From Acanthopleura granulata (lineage: Eukaryota; Mollusca; Polyplacophora; Chitonida; Chitonidae): 64,000 nucleotides of DNA. The translations under genes and the position numbers were made by a program. Positions 11,701-23,700 of this stretch are shown one piece after another. Every line of letters begins with the position of its first letter. The stretch's first letter is position 1. The stretch lies in NCBI GenBank assembly GCA_016165875.1, contig JABBOT010000005.1:19599136-19663135 (forward strand). Reading direction: 5' to 3'. The notes below the pieces were generated by a model. It was not told the DNA's origin. It saw nothing but the letters and a program-made list of their open reading frames with translations, and did no database searches.

Positions 11701-14700
11701 ATACTCCATTTTTCGTTCGTAGCACTATGTGAGCTTGTGTATCTCCACTTGCTATTTTGTTTGAGACGTTCTTTTGGAGCTTGTATCGCTCTTTGTCTCT
11801 TTGTGCGATTACGTACATTTCATCCCAGTTTCCCCTGAGAGTGGCTTTGTGTATATTTTCGAGGAGTGAAGCATACATCGCGGACGCTATTGTCAACCAG
11901 TCCGCCCAGGAGAGTTGTACCTTTCCGGGGAGTTGGATATATACCATCGTCGGCGTACCGTGCACACTGCTGTTTGTCACTTACAGGACTGTCATCCTTG
12001 CACTTGAGAATTCCCAGCGTCTGTGGGTTCTGTATCTACGTGGACTGGCTAGCCTTTGGAAGCCGGAATATTCCATCCGGATTTGGACGCTGTCATCAGT
12101 AAGAAACTATATATTTCTGTATGTATATTATTGTCAGTTGTACTGTTTATTGTCCATTTTGTCTATTTTGTTCAAATATATGGATTGAACTTCTTCAAGC
12201 GTCTTTGTGTTTCTTTGTTTGATCTTGTGTGAGGTCTATCGCTATCTGAGAGTCGAACAAGCCATTTGTTTATCATTTTTCCTCTCCGGCAGTGGTACCC
12301 ATACATATTGGGGGCTTGTCCGGGAATTAAAACCTGCTTGTGCTAGATTGCAGCACGTAAATTTTGAGCTTGTTTAGCGGTGTTTTAGTTCCTGTGTTGG
12401 ATCAAACGGAGATTCATATTTTGTACAACTGTTTATACAGTTTCTTTGTACACTATATTGTGTCATTATGGCTGAAGAGTTTAATGTAGATTCATTCCTT
12501 GATAGCTGTTAAGCTCTCGGAGTTAAGGAATGCCGATTTAAGGAAAATAGCTGACAAGTTTGAATTAGAATTAAGCCAGAGTCTTAGAAAAATGAGAGAC
12601 TAAAGTCTTAGTGAAATGGTGGATGCTTTCAGTAAACACTTGGGCTTGGGTAATACGTTACCTATTGAGAGTCAAAGTGGTAATATTTAGTACGCTTAGC
12701 TTCACTTAGAGATGAGGAGGTTTAAGTTAGAGAAAGAAAAGAGAAAGGAAGAACGAGAAAGGGCAGAGGGAGAAAAGGAAAGAGAAAGAGATAGTTGGTT
12801 TGAGTTAGAAAACTTAAGATTAGAAAAGGAACAAGAAAGAAGAGAAAGAGAGAAAGAAAGAGATATGGAAATAAGAAAGTTAGAGCTAGAGCAGGAGTTC
12901 AAACTGCAGGAGCTCCAGATCAAGGGTAGTGATAATGAAGCTGTTAGTCGCAGTCACCAGGGATTTAATTTGACTCGAAATGTCCTATCAGTGCCTAATT
13001 ATGATGAGAAGTGTGCAGAAATGTTTTTCCTATCATTTGAGAAAGTGGCTATTGGACAAACCATTTGCTTACCAGTTTTCCTCTCCGGTACTGGTAAACT
13101 TACAGTGCGATTGAATCGCCAGGGGTGTTACACACTACATCCGTACTATGATAGGGAGATTCATATTGTCTTATCACATGAGGATGAGGATATATGATAC
13201 GGTGACGCTTTCAAATATCAAGATGGTTACACAGCTCTGTTGGATATCCTTCGGTCATTATCACCGATTATGGTATGTTCCACTCTGTACGGGATAACGA
13301 CGTATATACAGAGCCCGGTAGAGAAATAGCTTGTTCTAATAGTGGACATCGATTGCATTACGATAGTGCATTATATGTATCATCAGTATAAGGCATGATA
13401 TGCGCATTTATTACTAATTGTATGTTTCTGAAGAATTTACAAGGCCAGGTAATTGATTTGATCGTCTGACTTTCTTCGCAAAGCATCCATATCGCACAAC
13501 TATTTGTCCTTTATAACTTCAAACTTCTCTGGTTATCGCCACGATATAGCTGAAATATGTTCTACCGGGGTGGCGTTTATTCAATAATTATTCATTGATT
13601 CATACATTCCAATATTTTTCGTAATTTGTAATTTTTATATATGGCAAACCAAAAACATACATATATGATATCGTCGAAACGATCCTGCAGTAAGACATCA
13701 ATTGTTTCACCCATTCATCCAATTTGTATATTCTGACTAGAGGTCGACCCGTATAACACTGAGCGTAAAGATATAAAGTAAAATTGAATGGCGTTTGGGA
13801 TTTTAGAATTCGAGACCAAAAGATTTAGGAACAGGGAAATTTTAACTTCGTAGGAAAACTGTTCTTTCATAAATGGAGTTATTAAAGAAGATGCAATGGA
13901 AGTTGTGTATATATGTATTTGTGGAAGCAATATGCCGTACAAAGTTACACACAGGAATTCCATTTTTCGTGCGAATTTGCATAAGAATTGGCCAAAGTGC
14001 GTTGTGATTTAACACCCTGTATAGTTTAATGTAGAAAACCACATTAAAAGAAAGATTAAGTAATTGTTAAACATTAAGTTCACCTTCTAGACACCAGAAA
14101 AAAAGATGACTACAAAAATACAATTGTTCATCAATCCCATACCTCAAAAAGTTGTTCAGGTCACCGCTCTCCATGTACTCAAATATCATAATCAACAAGT
14201 TGTCTTCGGCGCACACACCGTAAAAAGTGACGATGTTTTCGTGCTGCAGATTTGTGAGAAGTTCCGCCTCTCTCTCAAAGTCTCGCTTCGTGTCCTCGCT
14301 TTCGCTGTCTTTCAGGGCCTTAATGGCGACCACTGAGGAGTCGCCCTCCTCAGTCAGGTGTTCACAGACTCCCAGGTACACACGGCCAAATGCACCCTCA
14401 GCCAGTTCACGGATGAAGCGGATGTTACTTTTTCTGATGTAATTAACGCCTGAAAAAGAGTAATTAAACATCTGGAATATTTGGTAAGAATGAATGAATG
14501 ATAGATAACGATTTAACACCACTATGACAGTAGTTCAGTCATATTATGGCCAGAACACATTATTCAGCCATATTCGACATTTCCTGGTACGAATTTGACC
14601 TTTATTGTCAAGAGGCTAAGACGCACAATGCGGATGTAGCTGCTATATCCCCGCTCCGCAGCATGGTCTCTTCATAACGTATCGATCATTATTTTCAACA

Positions 14701-17700
14701 AATAATTTCAAATAACTTACATATAGCTACTATATAATTTTGATGGGATTTAACATCGTAAGAATATTTCAGTTTAAGGGTTTCGGCCAATTCTGTGCGT
14801 GCAAGAAACAAGGAATGCAAGAATCTTGAAGATATCCTGTTCAAGGCTGGAATTGGCTTTTAACAAATGGCTTTCTATTTCAGTGTGTATTTTGGAATCA
14901 TTGTTAAAATTAGCCAACAATTCCATACTTGTTTCGGGAACTTATTTACCCGAAACTTTTCATCTGGGTTTGCTCTGTTGGAAATAATTTGAATTTTTCC
15001 TAACTTTGTATTTCAGGGTTTATTTTGGAAATGAAAATATTTCAGTCAAAATCAGCGAACAATTTCATACATCTTAATACGGTTTCACATACTACTTTGG
15101 AAACTTATTTATCCGAAACTTCGTTCGAATTTGTTCTTTTGGAAATAATTTGGATTTTTCCTGGCTTTGTATTTCAGGATTTATTTTGGAAATGAAAATA
15201 TCAGTCAAAATTAGCGACCGATTTCAGACATAATAACACAGTCTCAGATACTACTTTGGGAACTTATTTACCCGTAACTTTTGATCCGGGTTTGTTCTTT
15301 TGGAAATAATTTGGAGATTTCCCAACTTCATATTTCAGTGTTTGTTTTGGAAATAAAAATATATATTTCTTAAAACCCGGTTTGACACACTGCTTTGGGA
15401 ACATATTTACTCAAACTTATGATCCGGGTTTCTTCTTTTGGAATTAATTTGGATTGTCACTGACATTCTATTTCAGGGTTTATTTTGGAAATAAAATATG
15501 TCATTGTTAAATTTAGCGAACAATTTCATATATTTTTCAACAGTTTAACACACTGTTTTGGAAACACATTTACCCGAAACTTTTGATCCGGGTTTGTTCT
15601 TTTGGAAATAATTTGGATTTTCTATGATATTTTCGGCGTTGAGTGGCATCGTTTCCCGGGCGATAATGGACCTATTCCTAGCGGGAACGAAGCTTCCGTT
15701 GCTGGTCTTGACCAGTGGACGTCGGGAACCGTTAGAGCTGAGTGCCATGCCGAAATCGGCCTGGTCGCTGGTCAGTCGCTTGTGGTAGCGACGGACCATG
15801 AGTACTGCAATCAGGACGACCGTGAGGACAACACCCAGGATGACTGCAATGGCCACGTAAACCTGAAGAATGAAACATGATGGACCAAGTTAAGAGTAGC
15901 TGTTTTATTTTCTCTTTTTGCTTCTGGTCTTTTGTGTTTGTGCAGTGTAATAACATTTCGACGTTTTAGTGTTCGCTTAATACGTCACATACTTATCATG
16001 ATTTCTTGTTATTATTTCCTTTCTCTCCTCTGGAAGGCACAAGATTCAAGCAGATAAACCTGCAATTAACCACAAATCTACACAAAGAGGTCTGCATTTA
16101 CATTTCCAGCTTCAAATGTATTATGTTCCCTTCCTTGAATATTCCAGCTTGCCATTGTTTTTTTTTTAATTCAAGGATTAAAGGCACAGATCTAAACCTA
16201 TATAGTCGTTATTATACCAGGCTGTTGCTCTTGTCCGCAGCAGAAACATTCTCCGTTTTCTCTTCGGGTTTTTTGGGAGGCTGCTGTGGCCTTGTTTTAT
16301 TGGCCGGCACTAAAAGTTTCTGCCCTCCACCATGTGGTCGACTGGAGTTAGGATTCGGTGGACCTAAAACATTACATGTAAGTTTATACAAAATGCATCA
16401 CTGGATACTAGTATGGTAAAGATAGTTGTAGCTAAGAGAACAGAAAATTCGATGTAAGAAATCATGTAGCTAAAATTATGCTAGGTCTCGTACTGCAAAC
16501 ATAATGGCTTAGACACTACAGCATCCAATATTGCAGATGGATGTAAAACCAATAATGAAAACTCTGAACAAAAACCATATATGGTTCTCTTTACAATCGG
16601 ATTTTCTAACAAACTGTTTCTTCTTCAATCTAAAAGTGTATTACTTAAAGCGAAAGACAGAGCATATTCAAAGTTAAGTTTGCGAAAAAGGTTGGACAAT
16701 ATTATGTTCATTTCGGTAAAATGTTTTTCAAACATCTACTATGTCAGTTGAAGTTGGCATTTGACCGTGCTCCGTCGGCTAATATGAAACACAACCACTG
16801 TGTGTGGGCTGTGACGTATTTGTTCCAAGTTTGGGACACTCCTTTCACCATATACTGAAGTAATCTTCCAGGGTCGTGGTTGAAGATAATGTATATATGT
16901 AAATTTATAACATGAAATGATCACGAAACTTACTCTCGCCTTAACGCAATGGTCTGGAAATACTTTGCAGTGCTGTGCACTCATGCATCTTGTTATAACT
17001 ACGTCACAGCTTACAAACAGCTGACGTCTCCTAGCTCTCTGACTGGTAAATGTCTTATAAGCTTAAAAGCACCTTCAGATCCCCAGTTGGCAACAAAATA
17101 CTCCACACTTCCAACGAAGATAATTCAGCAACGAATTCATACAAACTGAAACAGGGTTTTGCATTCAAGAGAGAATTTTAGAATCTGTTTAATACACAGT
17201 CATGAGCTGTCTTTTACTTTAAATTTGTGAATTATATAAAAATTAGTTTAATCGTATAATCCACATTTTGCGGCACACTTTTAACCGTTGGCCTCTAATA
17301 CTGGTAAATGTAAGGAACCGTGGTGAAGCCACAGGCGGCTTCACCACAGGAGGCTTCAATACTTGCTTTCGGTCATCTTCTGTTGTTCTCCATGAATATT
17401 ATGATTACCAAGTCTTTAAGCTTTAATAGAGCAATTTCTTCAAGTTCTCTCAAGTTTAAAGAAATCGTTCGCAATATATTACGTCCCGAAAAATATGACT
17501 TTTGAATTTAACTATATGATGAATTTCAGATTTCCATAATTACTTCGAAATATCTGAACAGTGTATGACTAAGATCATGCAGGCTAGTTAAGTTTCCAAA
17601 GTTAATCGTGATAATGCTATGACCGTTAAAGGGAACGATCCAACAAAAATGCAGTTATGCCGAGTAAAAGCTATATCTAAAATTACATTCACTGACGTAA

Positions 17701-20700
17701 CGCCGACTTTTCTATGTCCCTAAAGGATAACTTTCATGCCATATTTGCTTTTCAGGCACACAGGCACACATTACAATAGTACGGTTCATAAGAACTTTAT
17801 TCCGGGTTGAACATAAAGCTGCACAAAAAGTTTTGTGACGTCACATTCTCAATACGTTCAATTCCCAACATACAATCAAATCATCTGACTGCATTTAATT
17901 TGGTGAAAAAAATCTTCAAAAATCAGTGATGGTATTTTCATATACAATTTTTAATGGCCTTTGTTCTCATCATTGCTTCTTTTTTGTGGGGGTTTTCTCT
18001 TTAAAGCACTTCGTCTCCTTGTAGGCAGCATAACTACTGCCTCACTTAAACACCATTTTGAATACAAGTCTGTATACAACACTAATATATGCGACTAACC
18101 ACGTCCGCTAACTTTCGCAATATGCTTTTGATTTACGTGCTTTGGAATCAGATAACACATACACATACCTAAACCACCGGTCGCATTTGTCTTGTAGAAA
18201 AAGACTTTTCTGCTGTCACTGTCGGTCCCGTAGGCGTTAGAGGCCTGCATGGTGTACAAGCCTGTAATCTGGGCCGACGCCGTTTTCAGTAGTAAGTGTC
18301 CGTGCGTGAAACCTAGACTGCCTGTATTGTAGATGTTTAAACAATCACCGGGCAATTCGAATGCCACAGTGTTATCTTGTGTTACATTGTTGTATTGCGG
18401 AGAGCCTAAAGGTTTCATTTCGACGTCGTCTTTGAACCAAGTCAACTTGGGGGGCGGGTATGCACTAATCTGATATCGTATAGTTTCAAACATGGCATTT
18501 TCGTCGTATTGAAACACCAAGATCCTCGGTCTGGCTGAAAATACAAAACAGATGACGATATTAGCATTATAAAAAAGAGATGTTAGAATACAACAATGAC
18601 GCAGAGTGTGGATGCAGTGGACAGGATTTATTCAGCTCTAGATACGTTGTACATCTTGTGCAAATATAAAACTGAAATGATGATAATTTGCTATCACATC
18701 TTCTGCTATCTCGTTAGAGAGAAACATTTTAGTGTGTGTGTTTTGAGGGGAGGGAGGTGGTGTTCCTTTTTTTTTCTTTTTATTTTTTTTACCCAAGTGT
18801 GGATCGTTATTACGACGAGAAAAGAAAGCGTTTCGCATTGACGATACGATGTGAATTATTATTTCTCGGGAAATTTTTTATACTTAACTAGACTCGAGGG
18901 TTGATTTAAGTCGATACCTATATTGGTTTATTTTGATATGGGCATCTGAAGGAATCTCATTATTGGAGGTCAACTCTAAATAAGTTATTCCTCCGTAAAA
19001 ACACGTTAACCGACACTCTTTGTAATTGGGACGGGAATTCAAGGAATAGTAAAGCGGGTGAAGACTAATTTGGTTGCCACACGATACCATGCTGAATCCA
19101 GGAAAAACGAATGTCTTTTTTATTTTTCGGATGTGGAAATAAGAGCCTTTCTTCTTTCTTTTTTCATAAAGGGAAATTATATTTGGTGTCCCTGAAGTAG
19201 AGAAACTCATTAACGTAGTATGTGTTCTAGCTCATAAGACAGTTTTGTCCAATGTTTCATGCAAATCATTCCTGTCGTTTCTCTCCCTAACAGGCAATGT
19301 CTTACGTCGGTTCTAAACTTTATGTTCACGTTTAATCGATGGGTACTGCATACTAAAACGGTAGGAGTAAGACGTTAAATTTCAGTGAATCCTTTCTCCA
19401 CATAGAAGAGATCAATTAACGTTTTTTCGTCCTGTAAAGTATCCACTACTATCAGAATATTAGTTGTAGGAATACTTACAGAGAGCAAGCTATGAGCTTG
19501 AATACTTGCAGAAAACAAGCAGTATGTAGAATTACTTACAGAGAATAGGCAGTGTTAAAGTTTGCATAGATCAGGCAGTTTGAATACCTTGACATTACAA
19601 GCAGCTTGAATACTTGCAGAGAACACAAAATGTGAATGCTTACAGAGAACAGCGACCAGGAGCTGTGTATACTCACACAGAACGAACAGGGCGAATGCTT
19701 AGAAAGAACAAGCTGCGTGAATATTCTGTATGCTTACAGAAAACAAGCAGTGTGAATACTTACAGAGCGCAAGTAGTGTGAATACTTACAAAAACAAGCG
19801 TGGGAATACTGTAAAAGAACTTACTGGGAATAGCGGCCAGATCAATAGCGGGCAGGGAATAGCGGCCAGATCAATAGCGGGCAGGGAATAGCGGCCAGAT
19901 CAATAGCGGGCAGGGAATAGCGGCCAGATCAATAGCGGGCAACGTTAAGCGGTGTAAACACTTACAAGATAACAAGAGAAGCGAATTCTATGAAAACCGG
20001 CAGTGACAAATTTCAGAGCGATATGAATACTAACAGAGATTAGGCAGTATGAATACTTACAGAGAACAACCAGTGTGAATGAGATACGAGAGCCACCCGC
20101 TACATTGCGGCCTTCACAATGAATCCTTCCCATATCGTAACGCTGAACTCTGGAGAGGGTCAAACGTTGGCTACTTCCATCCTCTGATGTGATAACAGCA
20201 TAATCTGAGGCTAGTCCATCCGTGTTCCATCGTGGAGAGGCTTTCGGGAGACCTTCCTCCCATCTACAATCCAAGCTCACGTTACCGCCTTCCAATATTG
20301 GTATTTCCAAAGACAAGTCCGAATGCGAAGATCCATTGTACGCTATGGACAAGGATGGTTTTTCTGAAAACACAGAAAAGTTGGCTGTCAAATCCGACAT
20401 CGTCCTACAACCCGTCAACCAAAGACAAAATGGACTTTTCGAGTTCTATGTTAGGTTGAATAATTGACGGAAATGACACAATCAACTATCAGATTCCATG
20501 TAGAAAACCCAAATCACATTTTCTGGTCTCGAACAAGAAATTTTCCATACTATCTATTTCCACTGTTCCTGTGTGCTATGGGGGCAATATGCTGTCGTTC
20601 GCGCTCCTAATTCCCTTCAGGTTGTCTCATGTGAAGTTGGTTTATTTGAAATTACTTGCCTTATACTAATCTACATTGAGCTGATCCTATGGATAAACAT

Positions 20701-23700
20701 CTGTACAATACGCGGAAAGTTACTTGGCAAAGGCCGATTCTTTACTTTGAACATTCTGGCTTCCTCCAATCATAAAACAGACCGCCATCGTTTGAAAGAA
20801 CAGACCTCATTATTAGTTAATACGCATCATCTGAAATGTAATGATCCCAGATATAATCTTTATTATTTTTGACACTGGTTGCAGTGATTAAAACGGAAAT
20901 AAAGATTGAGATGCTATGATGGACTTTTTGGACCATATTGAAGCACGGCGATGTCAAAGATTCTTTTTAGCTGCAAAAACATCCTCTGATTGTTATATGT
21001 TTACGTTGTATATGAATTCATATGTAGTATAACACCTGTATCTGTGTTTAATCTGGAAACATAGCATAACATAAAAATCTGTGACGTCACTGTAAACAAA
21101 AATGCCAAAAAATAATGAAGACCATATTTGGAATCAGCACGAAATTGCCTTTCATTTGGCGCGTACTTCCTAAAAATGCGGTCTGTTTTTTACCACATAC
21201 CATTCGAAAACTAAATAACCGGAATTAAACCAGGTCGGAAATTACCCCCAAAATGTGCCAATAAGTACCATAAAGGTGAAAAAGCAGTATTGCTTTAATG
21301 TAGTCCCTTGTCCAGAGGTAATCAGAATTATATCTAACCATGAAAAAGTACCTCCCTATGACCCTACTAAAGAAAGGCAATCAGTGATGTGATTTACCCA
21401 CAATAAACATGACCCTCAATACAAATCGACATGAAGCTACCCTTTCTGTCATAAATAGGCCACGAATATAAATGATAGCAGATATCTGTCTTTCTGATTT
21501 CTTACAGAGATTGGAGATTATATTTAACTTCATCACCTTGGCTACATATCAGGTGTTTAAAGCCAAAATATACAGCGCAAGCGCAGCTGACAGGAAAAAT
21601 GACAGATAGATGGGATCAGCTGGTACAAATGAGGGACATCTCATCTAGTTGGAGTATGAGCCTGATTTCAAGTGTTATGATTAAAATTTGATAAATTTAA
21701 ACTTCCCAAATTATAAAAGGTTGCTTCATAGCTCCTCATATTTCTGGGCACAAATAGAAGGGCTTATGAATAAAAGGGCGAATCAAGCCCGTCTGACGTT
21801 TAAGAAAACAGTGACCCATACACCATTTGGGTTATGCTACTTTGCAGAAATTTTTATTACATATGACAATGAAACTCTATGCCATTTCCACACTGCTTCT
21901 CACATTTCGGAGCGTTTTCTCCTGTAATAATCAAAATATTACGAGTCCTGTGATGGATGAGGTTTCGGGTCATCGGGGCGTCTGACTCGTCGTTCAGTAA
22001 ATAATCAGGTTAGTTTAATGACTTCACAAATCGTATCTTTAATTAGGATTCTGTGTTACGCCTGAAATATCGATAATTTCTCCTTGACACCATTACTATC
22101 TGATAGAAAAGTTATATCTTTGGTTTTCACATTTCGTCATAATGACTTTTTACAAGCAGGTGCGTGATTTTGTCTTTAGATTCAATATGTCTATTGAACT
22201 GACAGCGGGGTGGTTTACTATTTTCATAAAATAAATTAAGTAAGAATCAATGAAAAGACTACAAAAATCATATGTGAAACTACCATTTCTTATTGTTTTG
22301 TTGTTGTTGTTTTTTTAGAATTTAGCGCGTATTGTATGCAAACGAATGTTTGGATTCAGTGGTGAGCGTTTTGAACCATTTTTGAGATTCTTGTTGGCTT
22401 TGATGTTTAAGATGTTTGACTCAGTGCCATTGTCAGAAGCGTGATTAACATGTGTTCAAACCCAGCTCGAGTTCCGCTTGTGTAAATTAAGACCTTTGTT
22501 ACACCTTCTTTCCAAGATGACATTAAAAGTCAAAAAGAAATCTCCTTGCCACACCTCTAGCATTCAGCTTGTTGAATACAGTGAATAAGTCGATCTAGGA
22601 TTACATAAGACTGTTGAGCTTTATGATGTTAACCGAAGGTTCAGTAACCCAAGGAGCTACCATAAGATACTAACTCTGACTGGTCGAGATGACAAGTAGC
22701 GTGACTATCTGCTCCACCATTTTAAGCAGTTTTCAAGGACATCTTAACTTCATGTTTAGAGATGATCAGAATCTCAGCTATGTCTTCCTATACGCTCTTA
22801 TAACCATAGCCGTCGTATTGCATGGGCAAAAAAAGCAGAGCATTGAGTAAAACGACAATCAAGTACGTAAATCGTCTCACTGTTCTCTCTCAGCTAGTTC
22901 GCTGGTTTGTCAGATCAATAAAATCAGATTTCTTCGAAGACGATTATGTTTCGTCCATCTGATTAGCCTAAAAATGAAAAATATCCAGGGGTTGCCATTA
23001 ACCATAATTTGTCTTGTGCATTTGCTTATTGTTTGCATGAGAAGAGGTATGTGGAGAACCAATATTTTCATATGATGTATATATTTTAGAATCAGGCTCT
23101 GTGGATTCTCTATAGAAGAGCAACTTAAAGTAACTTATAGACAACCGTTATTCGTCAAGTTAAATTGGCTTTCATTTTGCGACAGGCTGAATTTTTAACG
23201 GGATTCTCGTGTACACAATTTTATCGTTATATGCCCTCATTTCCTCCTGCAACTTTTTAATGTCAGTTGTTTAAAGACAACTCTTGGATCATCTTCAAAA
23301 CGTAATTTTAATGTGCCAAATGTCGTACTGCGTGAAGTTATACAAAAAGGGTCTGTCTTTACGAATGTAGAGACGAATTTACCTCCTGGTTTAAAGCCAT
23401 CTCTTTGCAAGCTTTTTTAAAGAGAAAATTGCTTCTTTGTTAATCCAATAGCTTTAAATTCAATCTAAACCAGAAAATTCTACCCCTTTTCCAACAGCTT
23501 AGCATGGAATGTCCGAAATTACGACACTGGTCCAGTATAAGCACGATTAAGGCAATGTAACTACAAAAGATACATGCCTTTCGCTTGTTTAGTTTGAGGT
23601 AAAGCTTTGTTTTTACCAGCCGGTCTCAAAACTGACCTAAATGCGCATAAAATAAAGATATTTAATGTAACACATACCTTTCAGAACAAAATATTTCATA

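Larger units (their letters stand above)
11484..13104 (+). mobile_element. Collapsed Ty3/gypsy-like LTR retroelement
   Basis: A candidate 5' LTR (about 11484-12306, TGTA...TACA ends, TATA box TATAAATATAAG near 11533) is followed 3 bp later by TGGGGGCTTGTCCGGGA, which matches a tRNA-Pro primer binding site almost perfectly. A broken gag follows. About 43 bp from the LTR 3' end (12255-12297) recurs at 13054-13096, as if internal deletion had joined gag to the 3' LTR end. No pol domain and no target-site duplication are visible. The element lies antisense to Trk in intron 10. The LTR 5' boundary is uncertain. Confidence 0.6.
5524..14142 (-). other. Trk intron 10
   Basis: This 8619-bp phase-2 intron contains two reversed R1 copies, a SINE fragment and a collapsed LTR retroelement. 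Between these (for example 9120-11480) I see only AT-rich sequence with short chance open frames. Confidence 0.85.

Noticed and set aside
11757..12188. A 143-codon plus-strand open frame
   Set aside because: It lies inside the presumed LTR, has no domain, and looks like chance hydrophobic translation.
12702..12923. Ser/Leu-rich minus-strand frame
   Set aside because: It is the antisense shadow of the Lys/Glu-rich gag coiled coil.
15602..15880. Plus-strand 92-codon frame
   Set aside because: It is antisense to Trk exon 9.
16006..16419. Plus-strand 137-codon frame
   Set aside because: It is antisense to Trk exon 8 and flanking intron. The coding signal is on the minus strand.
19826..19941. 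CRISPR-like 29-bp repeats
   Set aside because: The copies are head to tail with no spacers, in an animal intron.
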